64,000 nt of DNA, taken from NCBI GenBank assembly GCA_050633445.1, contig JBOEGN010000033.1, forward strand, positions 1 to 64,000, in the 5' to 3' direction. The notes under the pieces are model-generated. The model worked only from the letters and a program-made list of their open reading frames with translations, made no database searches and had not been told where the DNA came from. Shown here piece by piece: positions 1 to 8,355 of the stretch (positions within the stretch are counted from its first letter, which is position 1; every line of letters begins with the position of its first letter). A program made the translations under genes and the position numbers. Source of the stretch: Thalassobius sp050633445. Lineage in GTDB: Bacteria > Pseudomonadota > Alphaproteobacteria > Rhodobacterales > Rhodobacteraceae.

Positions 1-605
1 AAGGCCAGCTCGCGCAGGCGTTTTTCCAGCGTCTCGAACGAGTATTCCAGGTTCGAGAACGTCCCGGTCGAGGCCAGGAACCGCACCTCGGTGCCCTTTT
101 CGCCGTTGGCGTCGCCAACCTCGCGCAGATGCTCAGAGGTCTCGCCATGTTCGAATTTGGCATAGTGCTCTTTGCCGTCGCGCCAGACGCGCAGTTCCAG
201 CCACACCGACAGCGCGTTCACAACCGACACGCCCACGCCGTGCAGACCGCCCGACACCTTGTAGGAATTGCTGTCGAATTTACCGCCCGCGTGCAGCTGG
301 GTCATGATGACCTCGGCCGCGGAAACGCCCTCTTCTTCGTGCATGCCTACTGGAATACCACGACCGTTATCACGCACGGAAATGCTGGAATCGGGATGGA
401 TTACAACGCGGACAAAGTCAGCATGACCGGCCAACGCCTCGTCAATGCCGTTATCCACGACCTCGTAGACCATGTGATGCAAACCCGAGCCGTCATCGGT
501 ATCACCGATATACATGCCGGGGCGCTTGCGCACAGCCTCCAAGCCTTTGAGAACTTTAATGGAATCCGCGCCATAGTCTTGCGCGGTTTGCTCGGTCCCG
601 GACAT
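1..605 (-). CDS. gyrB: DNA gyrase subunit B, 5' part (3' end outside window)
   Basis: ATPase subunit of DNA gyrase, which introduces negative supercoils together with GyrA. About 201 N-terminal residues are present and the gene runs off the left edge. The ATG at 603-605 begins MSGTEQTAQDYGADS and is preceded by a GGTGGGG ribosome site. The GHKL ATPase motifs are visible in order: EVVDNGIDEAL (the Asn of the N box), DNGRGIPVGMH (the DxGxG box) and SGGLHGVGVSVVNAL (lid). The usual recF-gyrB neighbourhood is broken: four unrelated genes lie between them. The partial sequence leaves the toprim domain unseen, but the family is certain. ParE is the only close alternative; the position near dnaA-recF favours GyrB. 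Confidence 0.95.
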   Translation of the reverse strand, partial: MSGTEQTAQDYGADSIKVLKGLEAVRKRPGMYIGDTDDGSGLHHMVYEVVDNGIDEALAGHADFVRVVIHPDSSISVRDNGRGIPVGMHEEEGVSAAEVIMTQLHAGGKFDSNSYKVSGGLHGVGVSVVNALSVWLELRVWRDGKEHYAKFEHGETSEHLREVGDANGEKGTEVRFLASTGTFSNLEYSFETLEKRLRELA

Positions 606-651
606 AGAGCCCCACCTTTTGTTTCTTTGGGCAATATATACGAAACCTAAG

Positions 652-674
652 GGGGCTTGTCACGCGCAAGCCCC
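652..674 (-). terminator. Hairpin downstream of the CapD-like gene
   Basis: GGGGCTTG (652-659) pairs perfectly with CAAGCCCC (667-674) around a 7-base loop. It lies between the stop of the CapD-like gene and the gyrB start. No clean T-run follows on the minus strand, so it may be a weak or Rho-assisted terminator rather than a classical intrinsic one. Confidence 0.5.
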
Positions 675-715
675 GGTTTTCGTTACGAGTACGTCACATT
701 CTATTTGGCGTTGCG

Positions 716-2635
716 TCAGCCAATCTGAAGCGGTTCACGAGACGGATCGCGGGTTTTTTCCACCCAACGAGAGATCACCTCACGCGCGGCGTCATCATCC
801 AGCGTCTCGATGGCGACCCGCAGGTTTTTCAGCGCGTTCGCCATCTCCAGCTCGGACAGGTAAGTTTCTTGCGCACGCAGGATTTTTGGATGCGGTGTGG
901 TCAGCATATCGGGCGAGATCAGCAGCTCTTCGATCAGCTTTTCGCCGGGGCGCAGGCCCGTCACGACGATCTCGATATCGCCATCCGGGTTCTTTTTGTC
1001 CATGACGGTATAACCCGCGCCTTCGATCATCTGGCGGGCCAGCTTCTTGATCGGCACCAGCTCGCCCATATCCAGGACGAACACGTCGCCTCCGCGCGCG
1101 AAAGACCCCGCCAGCAGCACCAGACGCGCGGCCTCGGAAATGGTCATAAAGTAGCGGGCAACATCGGTATGGGTCAGCGTCACAGGGCCGCCACGGGCGA
1201 TCTGCTCTTCGAACAGCGGGATCACGGACCCGGACGAGCCCAGCACGTTGCCAAAGCGCACCATGGTAAACCGCGTCCCCTCGGCCCGCGTGGCCAGATC
1301 CTGAACGATCAGCTCCGCCAGACGTTTCGAGGCCCCCATCACGTTCGTCGGGCGCACAGCCTTGTCCGAAGACACCAGAATAAACCGGCTAACCCCAGCA
1401 TTGAAGGCGGCGTCTGCGATGGTTTTCGTCCCAAGCACGTTGTTGCGCAGCCCGGCAATCTCGTTCTTTTCGACCATGGGGACATGCTTATAAGCCGCCG
1501 CATGTAGCACCGCGTCAATTTCGTGCTTTTCCAAAACCGCGGCACACAGCACGGGATCACAGACCGAGCCCAGCACCGGCACGATCTCAATCTCGTTGGA
1601 GATATCCAGATCGTGCAATTCTTTTTCAATATTATAGAGCGCCAGCTCGCTGTGATCCATCAGCACCAGCCGCTGAGGTTTGCAGGCCAGCAATTGGCGG
1701 CACAGTTCAGACCCGATAGATCCCCCCGCACCCGTGACCAAAACCTGGCGCTGAGAATAGCTGTCGGCGACATCCGGCATCTCGGATTCCAGCTTGTTAC
1801 GCCCCATAAGATCTTCGAGCGAAACCGGCGTGCTGCGTTTGGCCAGATCACTTTGCTTGACCAATTCGGCGAATGAGGGCAGCGAATGCACCTCGCACCC
1901 CATTTGACGCAAACGCAGGGCAATTCGCGCCTGAATACCCGGCGTGGCCGAAGGCATCGCAAGCACCACCCGATCAACAGATTTCTCGGCAATCAGCTCT
2001 TTCAACCGGCTTGGCGCATAGACCGGCGCGCCGGAGACGGCCAGGCTTTGCAAGCGAGGATTGTCATCGACGAAAGCAACCAGCACCACAGCATCATCGG
2101 TACGCAAAGCCGCGGCAAGCTGCTGGCCGGTCTGTCCGGCCCCGTACACGATCACGCGGGTCCTGTTCTTCGCACGGCGATAAATCGCCATCAAAACACT
2201 GCGCATAATCATGCGGGTCGCAACCACACCGATCAGGAACACCATGCTAAACACGGCATACATCGCCGTCGGGAAGGGCGAATCAAGCACGATGTTCAGA
2301 ATCATGCCGGCCGCGCCCAAAATGCAGGTCAGGATGGCCGCTGGCTTGACGCCGCCCACTTCGAACGCGTTCAGCCGGATATTGACCAGGCCCAATTGCA
2401 ACGACAACGCCATACACAACGCTGTCAGAAAACCAAAAATATAGAAACAATTCCTAAGCGTATGGAAATCATTGATCTTTACGGAAAAAAGCAAGCACGC
2501 AATGCCCAAACTGGCAAGCGTCAGCACTGCATCAATGACGACAAACAGGTCACGTTTCTGTCTAGAGGTCAGAGAGGTCGCGATCTGATACAGATCGAAT
2601 TTTCGGTTTCGAATTACAATTGGCACCGAATCCAC
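716..2635 (-). CDS. Membrane nucleoside-diphosphate-sugar 4,6-dehydratase/epimerase (CapD/WbpM family)
   Basis: Makes modified UDP-sugars for capsule, exopolysaccharide or O-antigen. The 639-residue protein is a full-length membrane member of the family. About four hydrophobic segments fill residues 30-150, followed by a CoA-binding-like Rossmann domain (VIVYGAGQTGQQ) and a C-terminal short-chain dehydrogenase domain with VLVTGAGGSIGSELCRQL for NAD(P) binding. The catalytic stretch SSDKAVRPTNVMGASKR has Met where most dehydrogenases have Tyr of YxxxK, as in WbpM/FlaA1. The start is probably GTG at 2635, but a second GTG at 2626 has better spacing to the GGGG ribosome site. It lies downstream of a sugar transferase and an epimerase on the same strand, separated by 161 bp of lower GC content that may hold its own promoter. 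Confidence 0.88.
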   Translation of the reverse strand: MDSVPIVIRNRKFDLYQIATSLTSRQKRDLFVVIDAVLTLASLGIACLLFSVKINDFHTLRNCFYIFGFLTALCMALSLQLGLVNIRLNAFEVGGVKPAAILTCILGAAGMILNIVLDSPFPTAMYAVFSMVFLIGVVATRMIMRSVLMAIYRRAKNRTRVIVYGAGQTGQQLAAALRTDDAVVLVAFVDDNPRLQSLAVSGAPVYAPSRLKELIAEKSVDRVVLAMPSATPGIQARIALRLRQMGCEVHSLPSFAELVKQSDLAKRSTPVSLEDLMGRNKLESEMPDVADSYSQRQVLVTGAGGSIGSELCRQLLACKPQRLVLMDHSELALYNIEKELHDLDISNEIEIVPVLGSVCDPVLCAAVLEKHEIDAVLHAAAYKHVPMVEKNEIAGLRNNVLGTKTIADAAFNAGVSRFILVSSDKAVRPTNVMGASKRLAELIVQDLATRAEGTRFTMVRFGNVLGSSGSVIPLFEEQIARGGPVTLTHTDVARYFMTISEAARLVLLAGSFARGGDVFVLDMGELVPIKKLARQMIEGAGYTVMDKKNPDGDIEIVVTGLRPGEKLIEELLISPDMLTTPHPKILRAQETYLSELEMANALKNLRVAIETLDDDAAREVISRWVEKTRDPSREPLQIG

Positions 2636-2796
2636 CCCGTCTTCAATAATCTAGAAAATAGTTTGAGCAACAACGTAGCACCGGAGAATTACCGTACCAA
2701 TATATAATGAAAAAGGGCAGTTAGCCACAAGCGAGGTATTCCTTACCCCATGCGGATTTGGGAAAGCAACCATAAGTTTAGGCGGATTCGCGCCTG

Positions 2797-3408
2797 TTAG
2801 TGTATTTTGATACGACGGAATACTGTCTTCAGCATCAGAACGACATCCAGACACAAAGAGCGGCGCGCCTGATAGATCAGATCCAATCGGGCCTTTTGCG
2901 GCACACAGCGACGGCGATAGACGTCCTCGGTTTCTTCTGCACTGCCGCATTCGGCCAAAAGAACCTCTTCGTGACGATGATACACCAGCGTGGCCATGCC
3001 GGTGATACCTGGGCGGGATTTCAACACCTCTCCGTATAGTTTCGGAAATTGCTCGACATACCGCCGCAATGGGGGGCGAGGTCCGACAAAACTGATATCC
3101 CCGCGCAATACGTTCCAAAGCTGGGGAATTTCGTCCAACCGGTATTTTCTAAGAAATGCGCCTGTCCGGGTAATCCGGCTGGCTTTATGCCCCCCCGAAA
3201 CGCCCGTGTCCTGCGCGACAACCGTCATCGTCCGGAACTTCCACAGCAAAAACCCTTGGGTTGGTGTCTTCATCCGTTCGGACAAGTACAGCACGGGTCG
3301 TCCGTCACGGATCAGGATCAGGGCAGACAGCCAAATCACCAAAGGCCACAGTATCAACAACAGGGCCAATGCTGCGCAAATATCGAAAAGCCGCTTGGTG
3401 AACGTCAT
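2797..3408 (-). CDS. Small polyprenyl-phosphate sugar-1-phosphate transferase (PglC/WcaJ-type)
   Basis: Initiates a surface glycan by moving a sugar-1-phosphate from a UDP-sugar to undecaprenyl phosphate at the cytoplasmic membrane. At 203 residues it is the short, single-membrane-helix form (hydrophobic residues 9-32), like PglC and unlike the five-helix WcaJ. The diagnostic motifs are present: FLLWKFRTM near residue 55, then YRLDEIPQLWNVLRGD and SFVGPRPPLR. The ATG at 3408 overlaps the stop of the upstream epimerase gene by 4 bp, so the two are translationally coupled. Together with the CapD-like gene downstream it forms a three-gene glycan unit. Confidence 0.9.
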   Translation of the reverse strand: MTFTKRLFDICAALALLLILWPLVIWLSALILIRDGRPVLYLSERMKTPTQGFLLWKFRTMTVVAQDTGVSGGHKASRITRTGAFLRKYRLDEIPQLWNVLRGDISFVGPRPPLRRYVEQFPKLYGEVLKSRPGITGMATLVYHRHEEVLLAECGSAEETEDVYRRRCVPQKARLDLIYQARRSLCLDVVLMLKTVFRRIKIH

Positions 3409-4259
3409 ATGCGGCCCTCTAATGTTAGCCAGTCCTGGATCATGTATTTGGCGTCCGACGCTTTGGGCGACAGGTCAGTCAGTGCGGCCAGCTGGCTGCA
3501 CTCCATCACCGCATATTGGCGCGCATTTTCTGGGGCGTCACGCCATAGCATTGGGTGATCGGCGGCTTGCAAAAGGGCCTCCATATGAACCGGGTCTGGC
3601 GCACCGACATTTATTACCGAAGGCACATCTTTGGCCGTGGCCAGTGTCAGCAGCACATGCGCCAGATCAGTGGGCGAGATATAGCTGCGTGCAGGCCCTT
3701 TTCCATCCGCAAACCGGTCAAGTGTCAGTGTTTCGGCCTGACTGTTCCACCCCTGTCGCATATTATTGGCCAGACTCTCTGCCCCGACAACCGAGCCGAT
3801 CCGTAAACACACTGATGCGGGGCCGCCTGCCTGCGCAACGGCCTGCTCCATCGCAAATTTGGCCTGACCATAAGGATTCGTTGGCGCAGCGACGTCCGCT
3901 TCGGTCAAAGCACCATCTTTGGCTGCATAGACAGCGATTGACGAACAATGCAGCACCCGATTGGCACCGCATTCCGCCCCGATTTGCTGAGCGATCAGGG
4001 CCAATTCCGTGTTCATGGCCAGCGCTTCTTTGTCACCATGCGTTACGCCCCACAAGGCGATCACCGCATCAACCTGACCGAATGGAATGGGTTGCCCCGG
4101 CTGCCACGTAACACCGGTGGCATCGCGGGATTGCAGCACCAGCTCTACCTTTTCAGGAGAGTTCCGCGCCCATGCCAGCCGCAACAACCGACCCACCCGG
4201 CCAGTCGAGCCCAGAACCAAAATTCGCTTTGCACCCACGCCGGCACCTGTCTTGATCAC
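3405..4259 (-). CDS. NAD-dependent epimerase/dehydratase family protein
   Basis: Extended short-chain dehydrogenase of 284 residues, probably acting on a nucleotide sugar. The N-terminal Rossmann motif is VLGSTGRVGRLLRLAW (residues about 15-30). A Ser at VLHCSSIAVYAA and the later NPYGQAKFAME supply the Ser and YxxxK catalytic residues. It is the first gene of the minus-strand unit with the sugar transferase (4-bp overlap) and the CapD-like protein. Substrate cannot be read from the sequence. An oxidoreductase role not linked to glycans is possible, but context argues for sugar modification. Confidence 0.78.
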   Translation of the reverse strand: MIKTGAGVGAKRILVLGSTGRVGRLLRLAWARNSPEKVELVLQSRDATGVTWQPGQPIPFGQVDAVIALWGVTHGDKEALAMNTELALIAQQIGAECGANRVLHCSSIAVYAAKDGALTEADVAAPTNPYGQAKFAMEQAVAQAGGPASVCLRIGSVVGAESLANNMRQGWNSQAETLTLDRFADGKGPARSYISPTDLAHVLLTLATAKDVPSVINVGAPDPVHMEALLQAADHPMLWRDAPENARQYAVMECSQLAALTDLSPKASDAKYMIQDWLTLEGRI

Positions 4260-4301
4260 GTCACGACAGACCTAGCATCCGGCGCGCCGTCCGAACAGTG
4301 G

Positions 4302-5861
4302 TCACTTTGCCCAAAACGGCGCGCGCAGTTCTCGCTTGAGGATTTTCCCAATCGAACTGCGTGGCAGGCTTTGGCGTTGCTCGACCTGGCTCAGACGGTG
4401 GCTTTTGCCCAGCCTAGCATTCGCCGTCGCCAGAATATCAGAGACCGAGCGTTCTGCCTGATCCTGCAACACCACCAGACCCAAGGGCGTTTCACCCCAG
4501 TCGTCCGAGGGGATGCCAATCACCGCAGCATCTGTCACGTCGGGATCATCCAGCAGAACCAATTCCAGATCGTTGGCATAAATGTTCAGCCCACCCGAGA
4601 TTATCATGTCCTTTTTACGGTCCGACAGCACCAGGAACCCGTCTTCATCGAAGTGCCCCATATCCCCCGAGCGGAAAAACACCTCGCCCTCGACGTCCTG
4701 CCAAATATAGTCGCGTGTCAGGTCTTCGCGCCCGAAATAGCCGCTCATCATCGCGGGCGAGCGTCCGGCAATTTCACCGATCTCACCTTGTGCGACTTGC
4801 TTGCCGTCGGGCCCGATCAGACGGATTTCAGTGCCCGGAGAAGGCACGCCAACGGTATGAAGCTTGTCTGGCCGTTCGTCTGCGACCAGAACCGTCACCC
4901 CGCCGCCTTCGGTCAGACCGTAATATTCGATTAGCTTGCCGGGAAACCGTTTCAGAACGTCCAGCTTCACATCAGCCCGCAGCGGTGCCGAGGTCGAAAA
5001 CTTCACCCGCATTGAACCAAGGTCAAATTCATCGAAATCCGGAACATCCATGATCCGTTTGTACTGCACAGGCACAAGCATGGTGTGGGTGATACGTTCA
5101 CGCTCGACCAGCTCAAGGTACTCGCGGGCGTCGAATTTCGACATGAGAACCGCTGTCGAACCGCCAATCATCGTCGGCAGAAAACTGACCAGCGTGGTGT
5201 TTGAATACAGCGGAGTGGACAGCAATGTGCGGGCGTTGTCGCAATAGCCGCTGGGCTCGGCGCGTTCCATATGCACCGCGCGCATCCAGTGGTCATGCAC
5301 GATCCCCTTAGGCGTCCCCGTTGTGCCGGACGAATAGATCAGGTTGAACGGATCACTCCACTCAATCGGGACCATCGGGTCCGTGATTTCAGCCCGCGCA
5401 AGCAGTGGTTCGTAGCTGTCCAAGCCGTCATCCACAAAATCAATCGCGACCTTCCTAATGTTCAAGGTCTGCAAAAACCCCTCAACCAGGGGCAGATATT
5501 GTTGCGCTAAGAACAAAACCTTCGCGCCACTATCCACCAGCATCTTTTGCAACGCTTCCGAAGAGGCCATCGTCGACAACGGCGTCAAACATGCCCCGGC
5601 CCGCAGCCCCCCCAGGAAAATCTCGGCATAATTGGCCGAGTTCGGAGCCAGAACAGCCACCCGGTCTGTCCGCTCGATCCCCATCGCAATCAACGCGTTC
5701 GCCACCCGATTTGTCCGTTCGTCCAGCCGGGCCCACGTCATCCGAGTCTCGTTGTGCACGATCGCTTCGGCGTGTGGATTTTTGCGTGTGGCCGCGCGGA
5801 TCATGTCGACAACATTCTGTGTCGGTGGGTCCTCGGGTTTTGGTGGTGTGATCAAAGTCAT
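4302..5861 (-). CDS. AMP-dependent synthetase/ligase (acyl-CoA synthetase-like)
   Basis: Class I adenylate-forming enzyme: activates a carboxylic acid with ATP and then transfers it, usually to CoA. All core motifs are present in the 519 residues: the P-loop-like YSSGTTGTPKG near residue 180, YYGLTEGGG near 320, SGDMGHFDEDG near 395, the hinge LSDRKKDMIISGG, and the C-terminal lysine in SIGKILKREL. Length matches medium/long-chain acyl-CoA and aryl-CoA ligases. The acid substrate is not identifiable. It lies between the polysaccharide genes and recF with no overlap to either, so it is probably a separate transcription unit. Confidence 0.87.
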   Translation of the reverse strand: MTLITPPKPEDPPTQNVVDMIRAATRKNPHAEAIVHNETRMTWARLDERTNRVANALIAMGIERTDRVAVLAPNSANYAEIFLGGLRAGACLTPLSTMASSEALQKMLVDSGAKVLFLAQQYLPLVEGFLQTLNIRKVAIDFVDDGLDSYEPLLARAEITDPMVPIEWSDPFNLIYSSGTTGTPKGIVHDHWMRAVHMERAEPSGYCDNARTLLSTPLYSNTTLVSFLPTMIGGSTAVLMSKFDAREYLELVERERITHTMLVPVQYKRIMDVPDFDEFDLGSMRVKFSTSAPLRADVKLDVLKRFPGKLIEYYGLTEGGGVTVLVADERPDKLHTVGVPSPGTEIRLIGPDGKQVAQGEIGEIAGRSPAMMSGYFGREDLTRDYIWQDVEGEVFFRSGDMGHFDEDGFLVLSDRKKDMIISGGLNIYANDLELVLLDDPDVTDAAVIGIPSDDWGETPLGLVVLQDQAERSVSDILATANARLGKSHRLSQVEQRQSLPRSSIGKILKRELRAPFWAK

Positions 5862-5933
5862 TTAGTCCTCCCTCGCTCGAGGGGGACTATTGTCCGTCCG
5901 CCTTGCGGAATCAAGTTCTGCTATGCGATTTCA

Positions 5934-7052
5934 TTACGGCGCAGAAATGAACGAGGTGCCATCGGTATCGGTCACCTCTAGGTACTGCGCGCGTGCACCC
6001 AAATCCTGAAACAATTCCGGCCCGGTGCCCGTCATCCAGGCTTGAGCGTTCAGGGCACAAATCTCGTCATACAAGGCAGCGCGACGGAGCGCGTCCAGAT
6101 GAGCAGACACCTCGTCCAACAACAGCATTGGCGCTGCTCCGAAATCCTGCGTCAAAGCACGCGCATTGGCCAAGATCAGCGAGACCAACAAGGCCTTTTG
6201 CTCGCCCGTAGAGCAATCCTTTGCAGGCACGCCTTTAGCTGCAAAAACCCCATATAAATCAGCGCGATGCGGACCAACCAAGGTCCGCCCTGCCGCCATG
6301 TCCCGGAACCGGCTTTCTGCCAGAGCAACCCGCAAATCCGCTTCGGTTTCAGGCATCTCTCCTTCGGTCAGGGTAAGGTCCAGATCAGCCACCGGAAAGG
6401 CAGTTTCGGCTTGCTCTTGGGCTTGGTGCAAGCGGGTCAGCGCAGCCATTCTGTTCGCGTGAATGCCGGCACCCGACCTCGCCATTTGCTGTTCCAGCGC
6501 GGCATACCAATGTGCGTCGCGCACCTGATCCTTAAGCAACCGATTCCGTTCGCGCATGGCCTTTTCATAGTCCAAGGACAAATCGGCGTGCTGCGGAAAA
6601 AACGACAAGGTCATGCGGTCCAGAAACCGGCGGCGACCCTCGGCCCCTTCGATCCACAACCGATCCATCGATGGCACCAGCCACAGTACCCGTGAAATGG
6701 CCCCCAAAGCGTTCTGAGTCGCGGTTTTCCCGTCAATCCTCAACTGCCGCGCGGCACCATTTTCCGACCAGATCTCGATCTCGTGGATTTGGTTCAGACT
6801 GCGCAGAATGCCTGTGACTTTCCAGCCCAATGCCTCGGGACGGCGGGTCATATCCTCGGCCGAGGACCGGCGTAGCCCACGACCAGGGGAAAACAGCGAA
6901 ACGGCTTCGAGAATATTGGTTTTGCCCGCGCCATTGGGGCCGTGGATCGCCACCGGGCGCTCGTCGCAGGAAATTCGGCCCCCTTTGTGGGACCGGAAAT
7001 GCGATAGGGTTAGTTCAGAGAGATAGAGGCCAGACACGTCCCGGCCTTTCAC
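5934..7052 (-). CDS. recF: DNA replication and repair protein RecF
   Basis: SMC-like ATPase that with RecO and RecR loads RecA at single-strand gaps. The 372 residues have the expected length and motifs: Walker A HGPNGAGKTNILEAV (residues about 33-47), the ABC-like signature DCSTGEQKALL and Walker B MLLLDEVSAHLD. The upstream limit is GTG at 7052; a second GTG at 7037 would give VSGLYLSEL and fits most RecF N-termini, so the start is uncertain by five codons. It lies 28 bp downstream of dnaN in the conserved dnaA-dnaN-recF order. Confidence 0.95.
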   Translation of the reverse strand: MKGRDVSGLYLSELTLSHFRSHKGGRISCDERPVAIHGPNGAGKTNILEAVSLFSPGRGLRRSSAEDMTRRPEALGWKVTGILRSLNQIHEIEIWSENGAARQLRIDGKTATQNALGAISRVLWLVPSMDRLWIEGAEGRRRFLDRMTLSFFPQHADLSLDYEKAMRERNRLLKDQVRDAHWYAALEQQMARSGAGIHANRMAALTRLHQAQEQAETAFPVADLDLTLTEGEMPETEADLRVALAESRFRDMAAGRTLVGPHRADLYGVFAAKGVPAKDCSTGEQKALLVSLILANARALTQDFGAAPMLLLDEVSAHLDALRRAALYDEICALNAQAWMTGTGPELFQDLGARAQYLEVTDTDGTSFISAP

Positions 7053-7080
7053 TTGGTCAAAGGGGAAAACGCGGGCCCGA

Positions 7081-8199
7081 TCACACGCGCATCGGCATCA
7101 CGACATAGACGGCGCTGGTGTCATTACCTTCGCGCATCAGGGTCGGATCACCGGCCGAATTGAACATGAAAACAGCGTTTTCGCGGTCCACCTGGCTGGC
7201 GATCTCCAGCAGGTATTTCGCGTTAAACCCGATTTCCAGCCGTTCGTCGCCATAGGCCACGGCCAGTTCTTCTTCGGCTGCACCGCTGTCGGGGGCATTC
7301 ACTGAAAGGATCAGCTTGTCCTCTTGCAGCGACATTTTGACGGCACGCGACCGCTCCGAGCTTACGGTCGCAACACGATCCACAGCCGAAGCAAATTCGC
7401 CAGCGTCGACCTCCATCTTGCGGGTGTTCCCAACGGGGATGACGCGGGTGTAGTCGGGGAAGGTCCCGTCGATCACCTTCGAGGTCAGCGTGATGTCGGG
7501 CGTCGCGAAACGGATCTTGGTTTCGCTGACGGACACGGCGATTTCCATGTCATCGTCGTCCAGCAGCTTGCGCAACTCACCCACGGTTTTACGAGGGACA
7601 ATCACGCCGGGCATCCCATCGGCGCCGGCAGGCAAATCCGCATCAATCCGGGCCAGACGGTGACCATCTGTGGCCACGGCGCGCAAAACCTTGCCGCCGT
7701 CGGCATCCGATACATGCATGTAGACGCCGTTCAGGTAATACCGGGTTTCTTCGGTCGAAATGGCAAATTTGGATTTGTCGAACAGGCGTCGCAAAACCGG
7801 CGCGGGCGCGCTGAAATTCGACGCATATTCCGAGGTCGCCATGACCGGGAAATCTTCTTTGGGCAGCGTGGCCAGATTGAAGTGCGAGCGGCCTGCCTCG
7901 ACATTCAAGCGGCCTGCAACACCGTCATCGGACAGGGTGACCAGCGCCCCATCGGGCAGCTTGCGGACAATCTCGTGCAGGGTGACGGCGGACACCGTGG
8001 TGGCCCCGGCCTTTTCGACCATGGCGTTGGCTTTGTCGACAACCTCGATATCCAGGTCAGTCGCGCGGAACTGAACCGCATCCCCTTCGGCCTCGATCAG
8101 GACGTTGGCAAGGATCGGGATCGTGTTGCGACGCTCGACAACTGACTGCGCCTGGCTGACAGCCTTCAGAAGAACCGCGCGTTCAATGCTGAATTTCAT
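7081..8199 (-). CDS. dnaN: DNA polymerase III beta subunit (sliding clamp)
   Basis: Ring-shaped processivity clamp for DNA polymerase III. The 372-residue length and the three repeated clamp domains fit. The N-terminus MKFSIERAVLLKAVSQAQ and the C-terminal stretch ending YVVMPMRV are hallmarks; NTIPILANVLIEA is the conserved early motif. The ATG at 8199 is well placed. The gene is 156 bp downstream of dnaA and 28 bp upstream of recF, consistent with co-transcription. Confidence 0.97.
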   Translation of the reverse strand: MKFSIERAVLLKAVSQAQSVVERRNTIPILANVLIEAEGDAVQFRATDLDIEVVDKANAMVEKAGATTVSAVTLHEIVRKLPDGALVTLSDDGVAGRLNVEAGRSHFNLATLPKEDFPVMATSEYASNFSAPAPVLRRLFDKSKFAISTEETRYYLNGVYMHVSDADGGKVLRAVATDGHRLARIDADLPAGADGMPGVIVPRKTVGELRKLLDDDDMEIAVSVSETKIRFATPDITLTSKVIDGTFPDYTRVIPVGNTRKMEVDAGEFASAVDRVATVSSERSRAVKMSLQEDKLILSVNAPDSGAAEEELAVAYGDERLEIGFNAKYLLEIASQVDRENAVFMFNSAGDPTLMREGNDTSAVYVVMPMRV

Positions 8200-8355
8200 A
8201 CCCTTGCTCCTATCGTCTGGCGGCCAGATGCCGGGAGGGGCAAGGTACCAATTTCCCCAAGCGGCTCAAGCTCTTTCTTGCTTTGTCCGCTGGTTTCGCA
8301 AGCCCGTCAAGGGGCCGAAGGGCCGCCCACGCAGTGAACGGCCCAGAATATGGGC

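Noticed and set aside
1886..2707. 273-residue plus-strand frame over the CapD-like gene
   Set aside because: Shadow; the minus-strand gene has clear domains.
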